A stretch of DNA of 51,409 nt, taken from Ferrimicrobium sp. Lineage in GTDB: Bacteria; Actinomycetota; Acidimicrobiia; Acidimicrobiales; Acidimicrobiaceae. The notes beneath the pieces are model-generated. The model did no database searches, was not told where the DNA came from, and worked only from the letters and a program-made list of their open reading frames with translations. This document shows positions 1-7,611 of the stretch, in pieces (position 1 is the first letter of the stretch; each line of letters begins with the position of its first letter). The stretch lies in NCBI GenBank assembly GCA_022690815.1, contig JALCZJ010000017.1:1-51409 (forward strand). The letters run 5' to 3'. The translations under genes and the position numbers were made by a program.

Positions 1-316
1 TCCCCTCTTGTGGTCCGGGATCCACTCCGGCGTATCAAGACAACTGCGGCGCATTGGTAGTGTCCCACTGAACTGCTCAGACCACGCTGCGCTGGGGTGA
101 TACGGGGGTACTCCGAAAGTTGGGCTAGACCTCTGGCTTGACAGCTCTCTCCTTGGATAGTAACGTCGAGAAGTGCTCATGGATGAGCAGCGAATCACTA
201 GCGCAAAGGGGATTTCCACTGCACCAGGAAGGCACCATTGCCAACGTGCATCGCAGCAATGGGAGCTGGTCCAATTCTGGGTCCGCCCCTAGTACGAGCA
301 ACACCAAGGAGGGTCT
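1..316. other. Intergenic stretch at left edge
   Basis: No convincing coding region is visible; the open frames here lack a ribosome-binding site and have no recognisable protein features. It contains one sigma-70-like promoter candidate at 138-166 and, at 306-313, the AAGGAGGG Shine-Dalgarno of the following secreted-protein gene. Confidence 0.5.
138..166 (+). promoter_or_regulatory. Candidate sigma-70-type promoter
   Basis: TTGACA (138-143) is followed by a 17-nt spacer and TAACGT (161-166). The -35 is a perfect consensus and the spacer is ideal, but the -10 matches only at three positions. It would give a leader of about 145 nt before the GTG at 317. Inferred from sequence pattern alone. 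Confidence 0.35.
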
Positions 317-1111
317 GTGCGCACGCTCATATCGGTCATTGTTGTTTCGTTGGCGGTATCCATATCCCTGGTATCGGCGACGCGATCAGCTCCGTTTCAA
401 CTGACTGGCGTCATCGCCTCAGGTGGGGGCTCTGGGTCAACCTATCGGATCGTTCTGCGCGGGTCGAACGGGTCAACGACCGGAACCGGCACATCGAAGA
501 TCGGCCCCGAGCCGGTGTTCGTGCCCTCGCTCGTGACCCACACCGCGAGCAGTCTCGCTGTAAGCTGCGTCACCTATCACGCGGTCATCACCAGCTCCCA
601 AAGCGTCTATCAGGCCGAGCTCGCGTGGGCACAGGCTGCATGGGCGCGCCTCAGTGTCTATCCGCGATGCGACGCCAACCCAGTCGGCACCCTCAACCTG
701 CTACGGATATGGACCCAGATCGTCGAGGATCGCTTGCCGTCCCCACACATCCAGGTCAACCCCTCCTTTGGTCTCGTCAACATCCCCCTAGAACTCATCA
801 CCTCCAGCACCACGAGCACCGCCCTCACCGTCACTACCAATGACGGGAAACTCTCGATTGCGGCACATGGTTGGCTCAGTTGGGGCTTCTCGAGCTCCGA
901 ACCCCGTACGGCGCCCCCAGCCGGTCCTGACAAGAGCACCTGGTACCGACCCACCCACCCAGGCGTAATCCGCGCGGTCCTCGTCGAACACTGGCAAGGG
1001 ACCTACAGCGTCGCAGGAATCTCTGGATCCCTGCCATTGCTGGCCCAGACGAGCGCACCCGTGTCGATTCCGGTCATTAGCCTCACCAGCGAACTCCATA
1101 ACGTCACATAA
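317..1111 (+). CDS. Secreted protein of unknown function
   Basis: 264 aa, GTG start chosen because AAGGAGGG lies 3 nt upstream (306-313). Residues 1-22 form a signal peptide (RT, then a hydrophobic run, then SATRSA), so the product is exported. The rest is rich in Ser, Thr and beta-strand-type segments. The GLVNIPLELI segment near residue 153 and the later HWQGTYSVAG segment resemble a group of secreted actinobacterial proteins that carry a GLV-N-LP motif followed by W-G-Y and are often found near pilus or Tad genes; this is from memory and weak. No catalytic motif was recognised. It stands alone, convergent with endonuclease IV. Confidence 0.7.
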   Translation: MRTLISVIVVSLAVSISLVSATRSAPFQLTGVIASGGGSGSTYRIVLRGSNGSTTGTGTSKIGPEPVFVPSLVTHTASSLAVSCVTYHAVITSSQSVYQAELAWAQAAWARLSVYPRCDANPVGTLNLLRIWTQIVEDRLPSPHIQVNPSFGLVNIPLELITSSTTSTALTVTTNDGKLSIAAHGWLSWGFSSSEPRTAPPAGPDKSTWYRPTHPGVIRAVLVEHWQGTYSVAGISGSLPLLAQTSAPVSIPVISLTSELHNVT

Positions 1112-1268
1112 CCTTGAACTCACGACATGAGCGCTACGCGCGACGTGCTCGCCATCATGGACACCGACTCTTGCACGACTGGCATCTCATGACAGATACG
1201 CCCACCCCTGCCAATGCCTGGCGGTCGGGCAGAACTCAATGATGGATGCAACGCCCGAACCTCAAAGG

Positions 1269-2117
1269 CTACTCCAACCCATAGGCGTGGCAGCGCTGGC
1301 GCAGCAACGCGATGTCGCTATTACGCGGACCGTCACCATCGCCAGGAACTTCGAGGATGACATCCGCCGACCGGAAGACGTCATGATCAAGAAACTCAAT
1401 CAGCGCATCAAGGCCGATCTCACCCTCATCAAGATTCGCATGTCGGTCATGGGCTGAACCGAGATCTGTGGCCGAGTCATTGAGGTGTACGACCGCGACG
1501 GAGCCGAATGCCTCCGCCAGTTCAGCAGAGAGTTCGTCGCGCACGCCACGTTCTCGAAGATCGTATCCAGCGGCAAAGAGGTGCTGAGTATCAATGCATA
1601 TGCCAACTGCACTCGGACGGTTCAACCGATCGACGAGAGCGATGAGCTCCTCGACAGATCGACCCATTGCACCGCCGCCACCGGCGGTGTTCTCGAGCAA
1701 GAGCTTCGTTGTCGGTGTCGCGATACCCACGGTCGCCTCGATGGCTTGACTCCACGAAACCAGACTCGCATCGAAACCGCGACCCTTGTGCGATCCCGGA
1801 TGCAAAACCACACCGCTCAGGGCGAGTTCGGTAGCGGCTGCCATAATCGAGGTGAGCAGCTCTGCCGACTTGCCGATCAGTTCAGGGTCGTCAGATCCAA
1901 GGTTGATAAGGTACGGCGCATGCACCACGAGATGGCTGACTCCAAAATTGGGTGCCACCTCCATCACGGCCCCCTCCTTAGCCGGAGCAAGCGGACGAAA
2001 ACGCCAGGTCCGCGGGGAGGACAGAAAGAACTGGGCCACCTCGACATCAAGCCCATGAGAACGTTGTAATAGGCCATCAAAACCACCAGCTGCCGACACG
2101 TGAGCACCTAAACGCAT
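1269..2117 (-). CDS. nfo: Endonuclease IV (AP endonuclease)
   Basis: Metal-dependent apurinic/apyrimidinic endonuclease of base excision repair, acting on chromosomal abasic sites. The 282-residue TIM-barrel protein shows the family metal ligands in order: the LGAHVSAAGG start, His67 in HAPYL, His106 in HPGSH, Glu142 in ENTAG, Asp176 and His179 in CIDTQH, then VHLNDS, the DRHANLDEGEIG block and the terminal LEVPG Glu. Length matches the family (about 280 aa). The ATG at 2115-2117 was chosen because family members start MRLGAHVS; a GTG two codons earlier (2123) is the alternative and neither has a strong Shine-Dalgarno. The gene is monocistronic and divergent from the next gene. Confidence 0.95.
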   Translation of the reverse strand: MRLGAHVSAAGGFDGLLQRSHGLDVEVAQFFLSSPRTWRFRPLAPAKEGAVMEVAPNFGVSHLVVHAPYLINLGSDDPELIGKSAELLTSIMAAATELALSGVVLHPGSHKGRGFDASLVSWSQAIEATVGIATPTTKLLLENTAGGGGAMGRSVEELIALVDRLNRPSAVGICIDTQHLFAAGYDLRERGVRDELSAELAEAFGSVAVVHLNDSATDLGSAHDRHANLDEGEIGLDALIEFLDHDVFRSADVILEVPGDGDGPRNSDIALLRQRCHAYGLE

Positions 2118-2223
2118 TCGCACCAGGCTAGCTGCTGACCCGTTTCTAGCACCCGACTAGTATTGCCCGATGGCGATCGATCGTCAATCACTGCAATTTT
2201 ACTAACTGGTTAGGTGGAGGTTC

Positions 2224-3609
2224 ATGGCGACCAAACTCGAGATTGAGTTGACAAGTCAGCTTGACAGCGATAGCTGGACATGGCGTGCTGCAGGAGCACG
2301 GAGTCCAAAGGGAACGGTCGCGACGAAACTCCTCTACGAGGGTGCCAAAATCGGCGACATCACAAAAGCTGAGGTCCAAATGGGACTTGACGGAATCGAA
2401 GTCCTCGCCGTCACAGCGCCAGCGACCAAGAAGAAGCAGGGGGACAATCGGATCGAGCTTGTCGGTTCCTCTTCCGACGAACCCGCAGTGACGATATCCC
2501 TCAAGAAGAAGGATCGCCCAAACCGGGGAGCGCGAGGAAGCAACGAACGTCCAAGTCAAGGAGCCGATCGCCTTAGGAGTGGACAGAATCCACGAGAGCG
2601 AGGCGTCCGCAATGACCGGCCAAACGATGGCGATCGGCGGCCCGGTAGCTCCGCTCGAACTGCCCGCAGTCGACCGGGTGCCACCGACCGGCGCAGACCC
2701 ATTCGCCCAGAACCAAAGCGGCTTCACCCAAAGGAGCTTCACCGCAAGGAGGTCATTGAAGCCCTACTCCCAGAACATCGTCCTATCGGCGAGGCACTGA
2801 TGAGGGGAGGTCTTCCTGCAGTCAGGACCGCAATCGCCGAGCAGAACGCCCGTGCAGCTGCTGCAGGGAACCCAGAGACGCCGGTTGACGCCACCCTCAA
2901 GATCGCTGAGGACATTCTGCCAAGGCTCCGCGTTGCCACTTGGCTCGACCGCGCTGAAGCAGCCATCGAGGTTGCCAACGATGTCTCACTCAAGGATCTA
3001 CGCTCCATCGTCGCAGCCGCTGACCGATCGGCCAAGAATCCACAGGTTACTGAACTCGTAGCCAAACTCACCGACGTGCTTACTTCCCGTACACGCCTCG
3101 AAACAGAGAAATGGCAGAGCGAAGTGGCGGAAGCTCTTGAACAAAACAGGCTCGTGCGTGCCCTCCGACTGGCCGCCAAACTACCCGATTCTTCGGCTAA
3201 GTTGCCGACCGAAGTCACACAACGCATGGTTGCCAGCTGTAACGAGGAGATGAATGCTGAGACACCCTCCGATCGGTGGATGGTGCTTATCGATGCGGTT
3301 GCGCAAAGCCCAATCCGTCGTCAGGTGCAGCCACGGAGCCTTCCAACCGATGCAACACCAGAGCTCATCGAGTTTGCTAAGGAAAATGCCGGGCGTATCC
3401 CAGCGTTAGCTGCACTCACTGGAGTCTCCGTTCCCCCGCCCCCTCGGCCAGAGATTCTCGCGAAGGTTCCTAAGACCTCTCGTCCTGCAAAGCAAACCAC
3501 ACCAGGCAGCACACCAACGGCCGTGGTCCATGAGGAGGCCACTCCGGTCGAAGATGTAATCGTACCCGAGACCACTCCGGCCGAAGACACCTCTGTTGAC
3601 AACGCGTGA
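2224..3609 (+). CDS. Conserved hypothetical with basic linker
   Basis: 461 aa with ATG start behind a GGTGGAGG ribosome-binding site (2213-2220). Three parts are visible. Residues 1-95 look like a small beta-rich domain (LEIELTSQ, SWTWRAAGAR, LLYEGAKIGDI). Residues 95-180 are a strongly basic, disordered, Arg/Pro/Asn-rich linker suited to nucleic-acid contact. Residues 180-400 are helical and Ala/Leu-rich, followed by an acidic Pro/Thr tail. I do not recognise a named family. By eye, the N-terminal pattern (small barrel plus Arg-rich linker) suggests an RNA- or DNA-associated protein, which is inference. It is followed after 3 nt by the GNAT gene, suggesting translational coupling. Confidence 0.8.
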   Translation: MATKLEIELTSQLDSDSWTWRAAGARSPKGTVATKLLYEGAKIGDITKAEVQMGLDGIEVLAVTAPATKKKQGDNRIELVGSSSDEPAVTISLKKKDRPNRGARGSNERPSQGADRLRSGQNPRERGVRNDRPNDGDRRPGSSARTARSRPGATDRRRPIRPEPKRLHPKELHRKEVIEALLPEHRPIGEALMRGGLPAVRTAIAEQNARAAAAGNPETPVDATLKIAEDILPRLRVATWLDRAEAAIEVANDVSLKDLRSIVAAADRSAKNPQVTELVAKLTDVLTSRTRLETEKWQSEVAEALEQNRLVRALRLAAKLPDSSAKLPTEVTQRMVASCNEEMNAETPSDRWMVLIDAVAQSPIRRQVQPRSLPTDATPELIEFAKENAGRIPALAALTGVSVPPPPRPEILAKVPKTSRPAKQTTPGSTPTAVVHEEATPVEDVIVPETTPAEDTSVDNA

Positions 3610-3612
3610 CGC

Positions 3613-3975
3613 TTGAGCATTGAGGTTGTTTCACTAGCCCACATCCCCGCCGACTTTGAAGGTTGGCTCGATGGTGAGGACGCCCTTAGGGAACCTTCGG
3701 CATTCGTCGTCGCGCACTATGAGGGTGTTCCGGCTGGCCTCCTGGCGATTAACGTCGTCGGTACCAACGCGGAGATCACCTTCCACTACGTTGAGCCAGA
3801 ATTACGTGATCTAAGCATCGGAGAATCACTTCTAGAAGAGGCGATCGCGTTCGCGCGTCAATCCGGTTGTAGTACCTGCACGGGATGGGTGCGGCCTGGC
3901 GACCGTATTGCCAAACTAACGTACGAGGCTCAGGGCTTTCGTGCTGAACGAATCCGCGTCGTCAGGGCACTCTAG
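3613..3975 (+). CDS. Small GNAT-family acetyltransferase-like protein
   Basis: 120 aa, TTG start 3 nt after the preceding stop. The pattern is GNAT-like: a beta strand with FVVAHYEGVPAGLLAINV, then FHYVEPELRDLSIGESLLEEAIAFAR, where the usual V-P-x-x-R-G-x-G-x-G/A acetyl-CoA loop is represented by PELRDLSIG, then YEAQGFRAERIR near the C-terminus as in the GNAT Y-x-x-x-G-F segment. It is shorter than typical GNATs (about 150 aa), with the N-terminal strand-helix unit reduced, and the CoA loop is atypical. Substrate is unknown. It belongs to the 2224-4397 gene string. Confidence 0.7.
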   Translation: MSIEVVSLAHIPADFEGWLDGEDALREPSAFVVAHYEGVPAGLLAINVVGTNAEITFHYVEPELRDLSIGESLLEEAIAFARQSGCSTCTGWVRPGDRIAKLTYEAQGFRAERIRVVRAL

Positions 3976-3977
3976 CG

Positions 3978-4397
3978 TTGCGTCCGCCGTTGGTGCCGAG
4001 TCAAGCGAGGCGGGTGCAGATGGCGGTGTCTGCAATCACCATTTACAACGACCAAATACTTCTCGTCAGGCGCTCGCCTGCATGGCCAGAACAATGGGCT
4101 CCCCCGGGTGGGAAAGTCGAGCCAAACGAGAGGATTGTCGAGGCGCTGCGCAGAGAAACACAAGAGGAGATCGGCATTGATCTGCATCCCCTGCAGCTGG
4201 TGGCAGAACTTGAGCTTCACACTGCGCTCAAAGATTATGTCATCATCGCTTTCCTTTGCGACGTCATCGCCAACCCTGGATCGGTGCGCGCCACAAGCGA
4301 CGCACTCCAAGCCTCGTGGGCACCCTTCGCTCAGGCAATCCGACTTCCGCTTGCCCCTGGAGTTCGCCAAGTACTGTACAAACTCCACCTACGCTGA
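3978..4397 (+). CDS. Nudix hydrolase
   Basis: 139 aa if started at TTG 3978, which sits 3 nt after the GNAT stop; an ATG at 4020 behind AGGCGGG gives 125 aa and is equally reasonable. The Nudix box is complete: G, five residues, E, seven residues, then RETQEEIGI (protein region about 46-68), so it should hydrolyse a nucleoside diphosphate linked to another moiety with Mg2+. It opens with the usual beta strand (MAVSAITIYNDQILLVRRSP) and the PGGKVEPNE lead into the box. Substrate cannot be told from sequence. Last gene of the 2224-4397 string. Confidence 0.88.
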   Translation: MRPPLVPSQARRVQMAVSAITIYNDQILLVRRSPAWPEQWAPPGGKVEPNERIVEALRRETQEEIGIDLHPLQLVAELELHTALKDYVIIAFLCDVIANPGSVRATSDALQASWAPFAQAIRLPLAPGVRQVLYKLHLR

Positions 4398-4630
4398 CGC
4401 CAACCCAATTGGTCACCGCCGCAAACTGACCCCAAGGACACATGAGTCGTGACTTTAGAATCGACCCCCGCCTAACGACACGACATGCCCGATCACTCGC
4501 TAGTCGAATGCCTTGGCCAGCATGAGACTCAATGGGCCACATACCGACCAAAAACGACCCTAGCCCGAGCACACAGCCATCGCTGTACGCCGGGCCCGAG
4601 GACATCCACAATGGTGGTGTTGCTAGGTAT

Positions 4631-5218
4631 CTATTGGTGCTCTTCGCGAAGCTTTGAGACGCGCCCGAGGACCGTACGACGCCGACGGTGTTCAAGCTCA
4701 AAGGCCTCGACTTCACCAAGCTGTGCGAGCGTGAGCTCATCCAGGTGTCCTATGACCTCAGCCGCCGTCATGGACTCGTAACCCACAATCCCGCCAACGG
4801 TCTCGCTTCCCTCCGCTTCGTGTACGACAGTCTCGTCAACGGTGGGGCTCTTCTCGGAACTCGAAGCTCCATCTTCTCGATGAGTCGCAGTACGATCAGA
4901 AAACCCTGCGACCCTTGATTGGGCTGTCTTAATCACCAGATCCGCAGTACCCTCAACCGTTCGGCGTACATCAGCCACCTTGTTCTCTACGTCGGTGATC
5001 TGTGCACCATACTTGGCCTTGAAAACACCGGCGGCCATATCCCCAACGAACTTCGCAGTCTGAAGAGGACCCTCTACAACCCGGCGTCCCTCCTCCGCTG
5101 CATTCGGAAGCGTCTTGACAACCGCAGCGAGCAGACCAATCGGCTGGAAGACTAAACGATCGACGACCTCCTTCTTGAGTTCATCGAAGTCAAACGACGG
5201 AGTCTCCTGTGTAGCCAT
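4631..5218 (-). CDS. Hypothetical amphipathic-helix protein
   Basis: 195 aa, ATG start behind AAAGGAG (about 5224-5230). The N-terminal 80 residues are predicted helical and amphipathic (PIGLLAAVVKTLPNAAEEGRRVV, then a V-D-K-repeat helix), reminiscent of phasin-like or lipid-droplet-associated actinobacterial proteins. A variable polar linker (105-145) follows, then a conserved-looking hairpin YESMTAAEVIGHLDELTLAQLGEVEAFELEHRRRR-type tail that recurs in small actinobacterial proteins. No transmembrane segment and no catalytic motif. It lies 49 nt downstream of the DUF4193 gene and may be cotranscribed. Function unknown; the surface-associated reading is inference. Confidence 0.7.
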   Translation of the reverse strand: MATQETPSFDFDELKKEVVDRLVFQPIGLLAAVVKTLPNAAEEGRRVVEGPLQTAKFVGDMAAGVFKAKYGAQITDVENKVADVRRTVEGTADLVIKTAQSRVAGFSDRTATHREDGASSSEKSPTVDETVVHEAEGSETVGGIVGYESMTAAEVIGHLDELTLAQLGEVEAFELEHRRRRTVLGRVSKLREEHQ

Positions 5219-5267
5219 TGTTACTCCTTTCGGACCGTGCCAACAGTGACACGTTACCTATAGCCTA

Positions 5268-5804
5268 CTAGACGCAGTCCCGGCAGAACATCTTCTCGGA
5301 ATCCGCGAGCTGAATCATACTCTTAACAAGGAAACACGACTGGCAGACAAACTCATCAGGTTGACGCGGCTTGACCCGAACGACCGTGTCTCCTGACTCG
5401 TCCACCTCCTCCTCATCGTCGACCTCTGCGACCACGAAGCGCTCCCGCAAGATATCGTCGAGTGCCGATTCGACCTCATCATCGTCGACGTCATCGGCCT
5501 CATCAGTATCGTCATCCGACTCTTCAGCCTCTTCGTCGTCATCGTCATCTTCCTCATCCGGTGAAATCTCTTGCAGTACCACCGCGTCTTCATCGTCGAG
5601 AACAATTTCGTCGTCAACCTCTTCGTCAACATCCATGTCATCATCAAGGTCAAGCTCTTCGTCAAGCTCGTCGTCGATTACGAGTTCATCATCAAGGTCG
5701 AGTTCATCATCAGCGACAGCCTCATCATCGAACTCGTCGTCGAGCTCTTCATCACTGGCATCCACCGGCGTCTGACTCTTGGTCTCTTTTTCTCGACTAG
5801 CCAT
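5268..5804 (-). CDS. DUF4193 zinc-knuckle protein with hyperacidic N-terminus
   Basis: 178 aa from the ATG at 5804, preferred over a GTG at 5819 because AGAGGTAGAG lies directly upstream. The C-terminal 45 residues match the DUF4193 family of actinobacteria: VRVKPRQPDEFVC, then C-x2-C (CQSC), FLV, and C-x2-C (CRDC), a likely structural zinc site. In mycobacteria this family is about 100 aa; here the N-terminal part is expanded into an Asp/Glu-dominated low-complexity region of about 120 residues. Function of the family is unknown. The extreme acidity suggests a nucleic-acid mimic, a basic-protein chaperone or a metal buffer, all speculative. It sits between the ThyX-like gene and a hypothetical, same strand. 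Confidence 0.88.
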   Translation of the reverse strand: MASREKETKSQTPVDASDEELDDEFDDEAVADDELDLDDELVIDDELDEELDLDDDMDVDEEVDDEIVLDDEDAVVLQEISPDEEDDDDDEEAEESDDDTDEADDVDDDEVESALDDILRERFVVAEVDDEEEVDESGDTVVRVKPRQPDEFVCQSCFLVKSMIQLADSEKMFCRDCV

Positions 5805-5887
5805 CTCTACCTCTTTCACTTGTGCGTTGCATCTTTCAATTCGGCAATGCTAACCAGTTTGGAGGTCGTTTAGTTCCTCAAAATGAC

Positions 5888-7480
5888 CTATTTTTGAAGT
5901 TTTTGGATCGTGCGCTGTTCTTGGGCCTTTCGGCCCAGGATGTGGTCATCCAAATCAACGAATTGCATGCTCGCGGCGATCCGGTGATGACCCACCGATT
6001 CAAGCAACCGATACATCTCCTGGGCTATCTTACGATAGACCGGGTGCCCCTGAGGCTGGGAACGCAACTCCACCATATGCAACAACTCCCTAGCATTGAG
6101 CCGCAGCGCAAAGCGGACGCGAGCCGCCATCGGCAATACCATTCTGGCCGAAGCGCGCAGATCATCGCGGACATCGTCCGCGAACCGGAACGCATCGCCA
6201 AACACGGGATCGATGCGCTCCAGTAGCCCCTCCTCGATCAGCCGCTCATCAACCTGGTAACCTCCGACGTGAACAGGATCCTGTTCAAGCAGTGTCAAGA
6301 GTCGATGTCTAGCGAGGTCACGGTATGACCCGTAGTCGGTCTCGATCTCAAAGGTGTAGGCAGTCATCTCCCATGCGCGCGATGGCTTGTGCCGTCGGTT
6401 ATCGCGGTCGCCTACATACGCGTCAAAGAGCTCCGACAACTGGGCTTCAGAGAACTCTCGAGCACGCCGCCGACAGGCTGCAAACTCCAGCCCACTGCGC
6501 TCATAGAGCATCCAAGCAATGACCTCTTGCTCTCCGTTGGGATCGGCCTCGAGTAAGCGCACAAGAGGCGCAGCAAAAGGTGTTGGCGGCTCCGTGAGGG
6601 CTCGGGGCAACAGCCGATCGATGACCGCCTCCATCCCGACTCCACGCTCGGCAAGGTAGCTAGTCCATCGACCACCGCGCTCGGGCCTGTCCATCCGTGC
6701 CACGAGTGGACCCAAAACCTTGGCGACTTCGCGGGCGATCTCATCGGCGATCAACCGGCTCTCAACTGATCCAATGGCACGAAGACGCACCACCAAATAC
6801 TCCAGCGCTTGGGCGCTACCGACGATGCCGACATTCGTCATCGTCGCCATCGGGAGGCAACCCCGAGCGATATCGAGCGCAGCCGCTCGTGCCGCGCGTA
6901 TACTTGCTACATCTTCTTGGGGCAGCCCCTCGACAAACCGAGCAAACATGATGTCATAGACTGATGCGTAGAGTGCGAACTCCTGGGCAACGATACGTTG
7001 ATAGTGAAGGCCTAGTTCGCCATCGAGCTCCTCGGGCACCACAACCCGGAAACTTCCATCCGGGCGCAATGACGCAAGGTTGACATAGCGCGTCGATTGC
7101 TCCAGAAACGACAAGAGTCGGTGCCGCTCCATCGTCCTCGTTAAAACGGTGGAGACCTGCTCAACAGCGACGTGGGCGACCCCCAACTGAGCGACCGAGT
7201 CATCACCGTATTCCCCAATGACCTTCCCCATGAGTGCCCGCGTCCGAGACGTGTCCCCAAGGCTGGAACCTGCTCCAGCATCGCTGAGGTCGTCTGCGAA
7301 CTCATCCAAGAAGATCCGTCTGAGCGACTTATTTGACCGTGAGTACCTGGCGAACAGCGCAGCCGCAAGCTCCTGGGGAACGTTGTGGATGCAAAACACT
7401 GGCCCATCGAGGTTCGTCACGTATCGTTCCAGCACACTGCGTTCTTGATCGGTAAACATTTCGGGGAGGTAATTTGTCAC
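5888..7480 (-). CDS. Tandem ThyX-like (FAD-dependent thymidylate synthase-like) protein
   Basis: 530 aa, more than twice the size of canonical ThyX (about 220-250 aa). It looks like two ThyX-type domains in tandem. The first holds RHR at 119-121 followed by S124, E127, Q128, S129, R131 and Y132, matching the ThyX RHRxxSxNExSxRY signature except that Asn is replaced by Leu. The second holds RHR at about 391-393 but then LLTLLEQDPVH, losing Ser and the RY end; it keeps the C-terminal N-A-R-E-L-L-H-M-V-E-L-R block and an R-K-I-A after HPVY. A real ThyX methylates dUMP using folate, NADPH and FAD. Whether this divergent fusion does so is unclear. GTG start at 7480 has no clear ribosome-binding site. 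Confidence 0.78.
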   Translation of the reverse strand: MTNYLPEMFTDQERSVLERYVTNLDGPVFCIHNVPQELAAALFARYSRSNKSLRRIFLDEFADDLSDAGAGSSLGDTSRTRALMGKVIGEYGDDSVAQLGVAHVAVEQVSTVLTRTMERHRLLSFLEQSTRYVNLASLRPDGSFRVVVPEELDGELGLHYQRIVAQEFALYASVYDIMFARFVEGLPQEDVASIRAARAAALDIARGCLPMATMTNVGIVGSAQALEYLVVRLRAIGSVESRLIADEIAREVAKVLGPLVARMDRPERGGRWTSYLAERGVGMEAVIDRLLPRALTEPPTPFAAPLVRLLEADPNGEQEVIAWMLYERSGLEFAACRRRAREFSEAQLSELFDAYVGDRDNRRHKPSRAWEMTAYTFEIETDYGSYRDLARHRLLTLLEQDPVHVGGYQVDERLIEEGLLERIDPVFGDAFRFADDVRDDLRASARMVLPMAARVRFALRLNARELLHMVELRSQPQGHPVYRKIAQEMYRLLESVGHHRIAASMQFVDLDDHILGRKAQEQRTIQKLQK

Positions 7481-7611
7481 GCCGCCAGCCTAACGATCAA
7501 GCACCCGTGAGGAGGCAGGTCCGTCATCCTCTTCGTGGACGACGACAACGGATTGATGACCCAAGGAGATCAACTTGGTCCTATGCCCTGGCCTTTGATG
7601 GTTTCTAAAGG

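Noticed and set aside
5371-5775. Plus-strand Ser-rich open frame of 134 aa
   Set aside because: Antisense shadow of the Asp/Glu codons of the DUF4193 gene.
7559-7579. CCAAG/CTTGG hairpin behind helY
   Set aside because: Stem has a bulge and there is no T-run on the minus strand; too weak to call as terminator.
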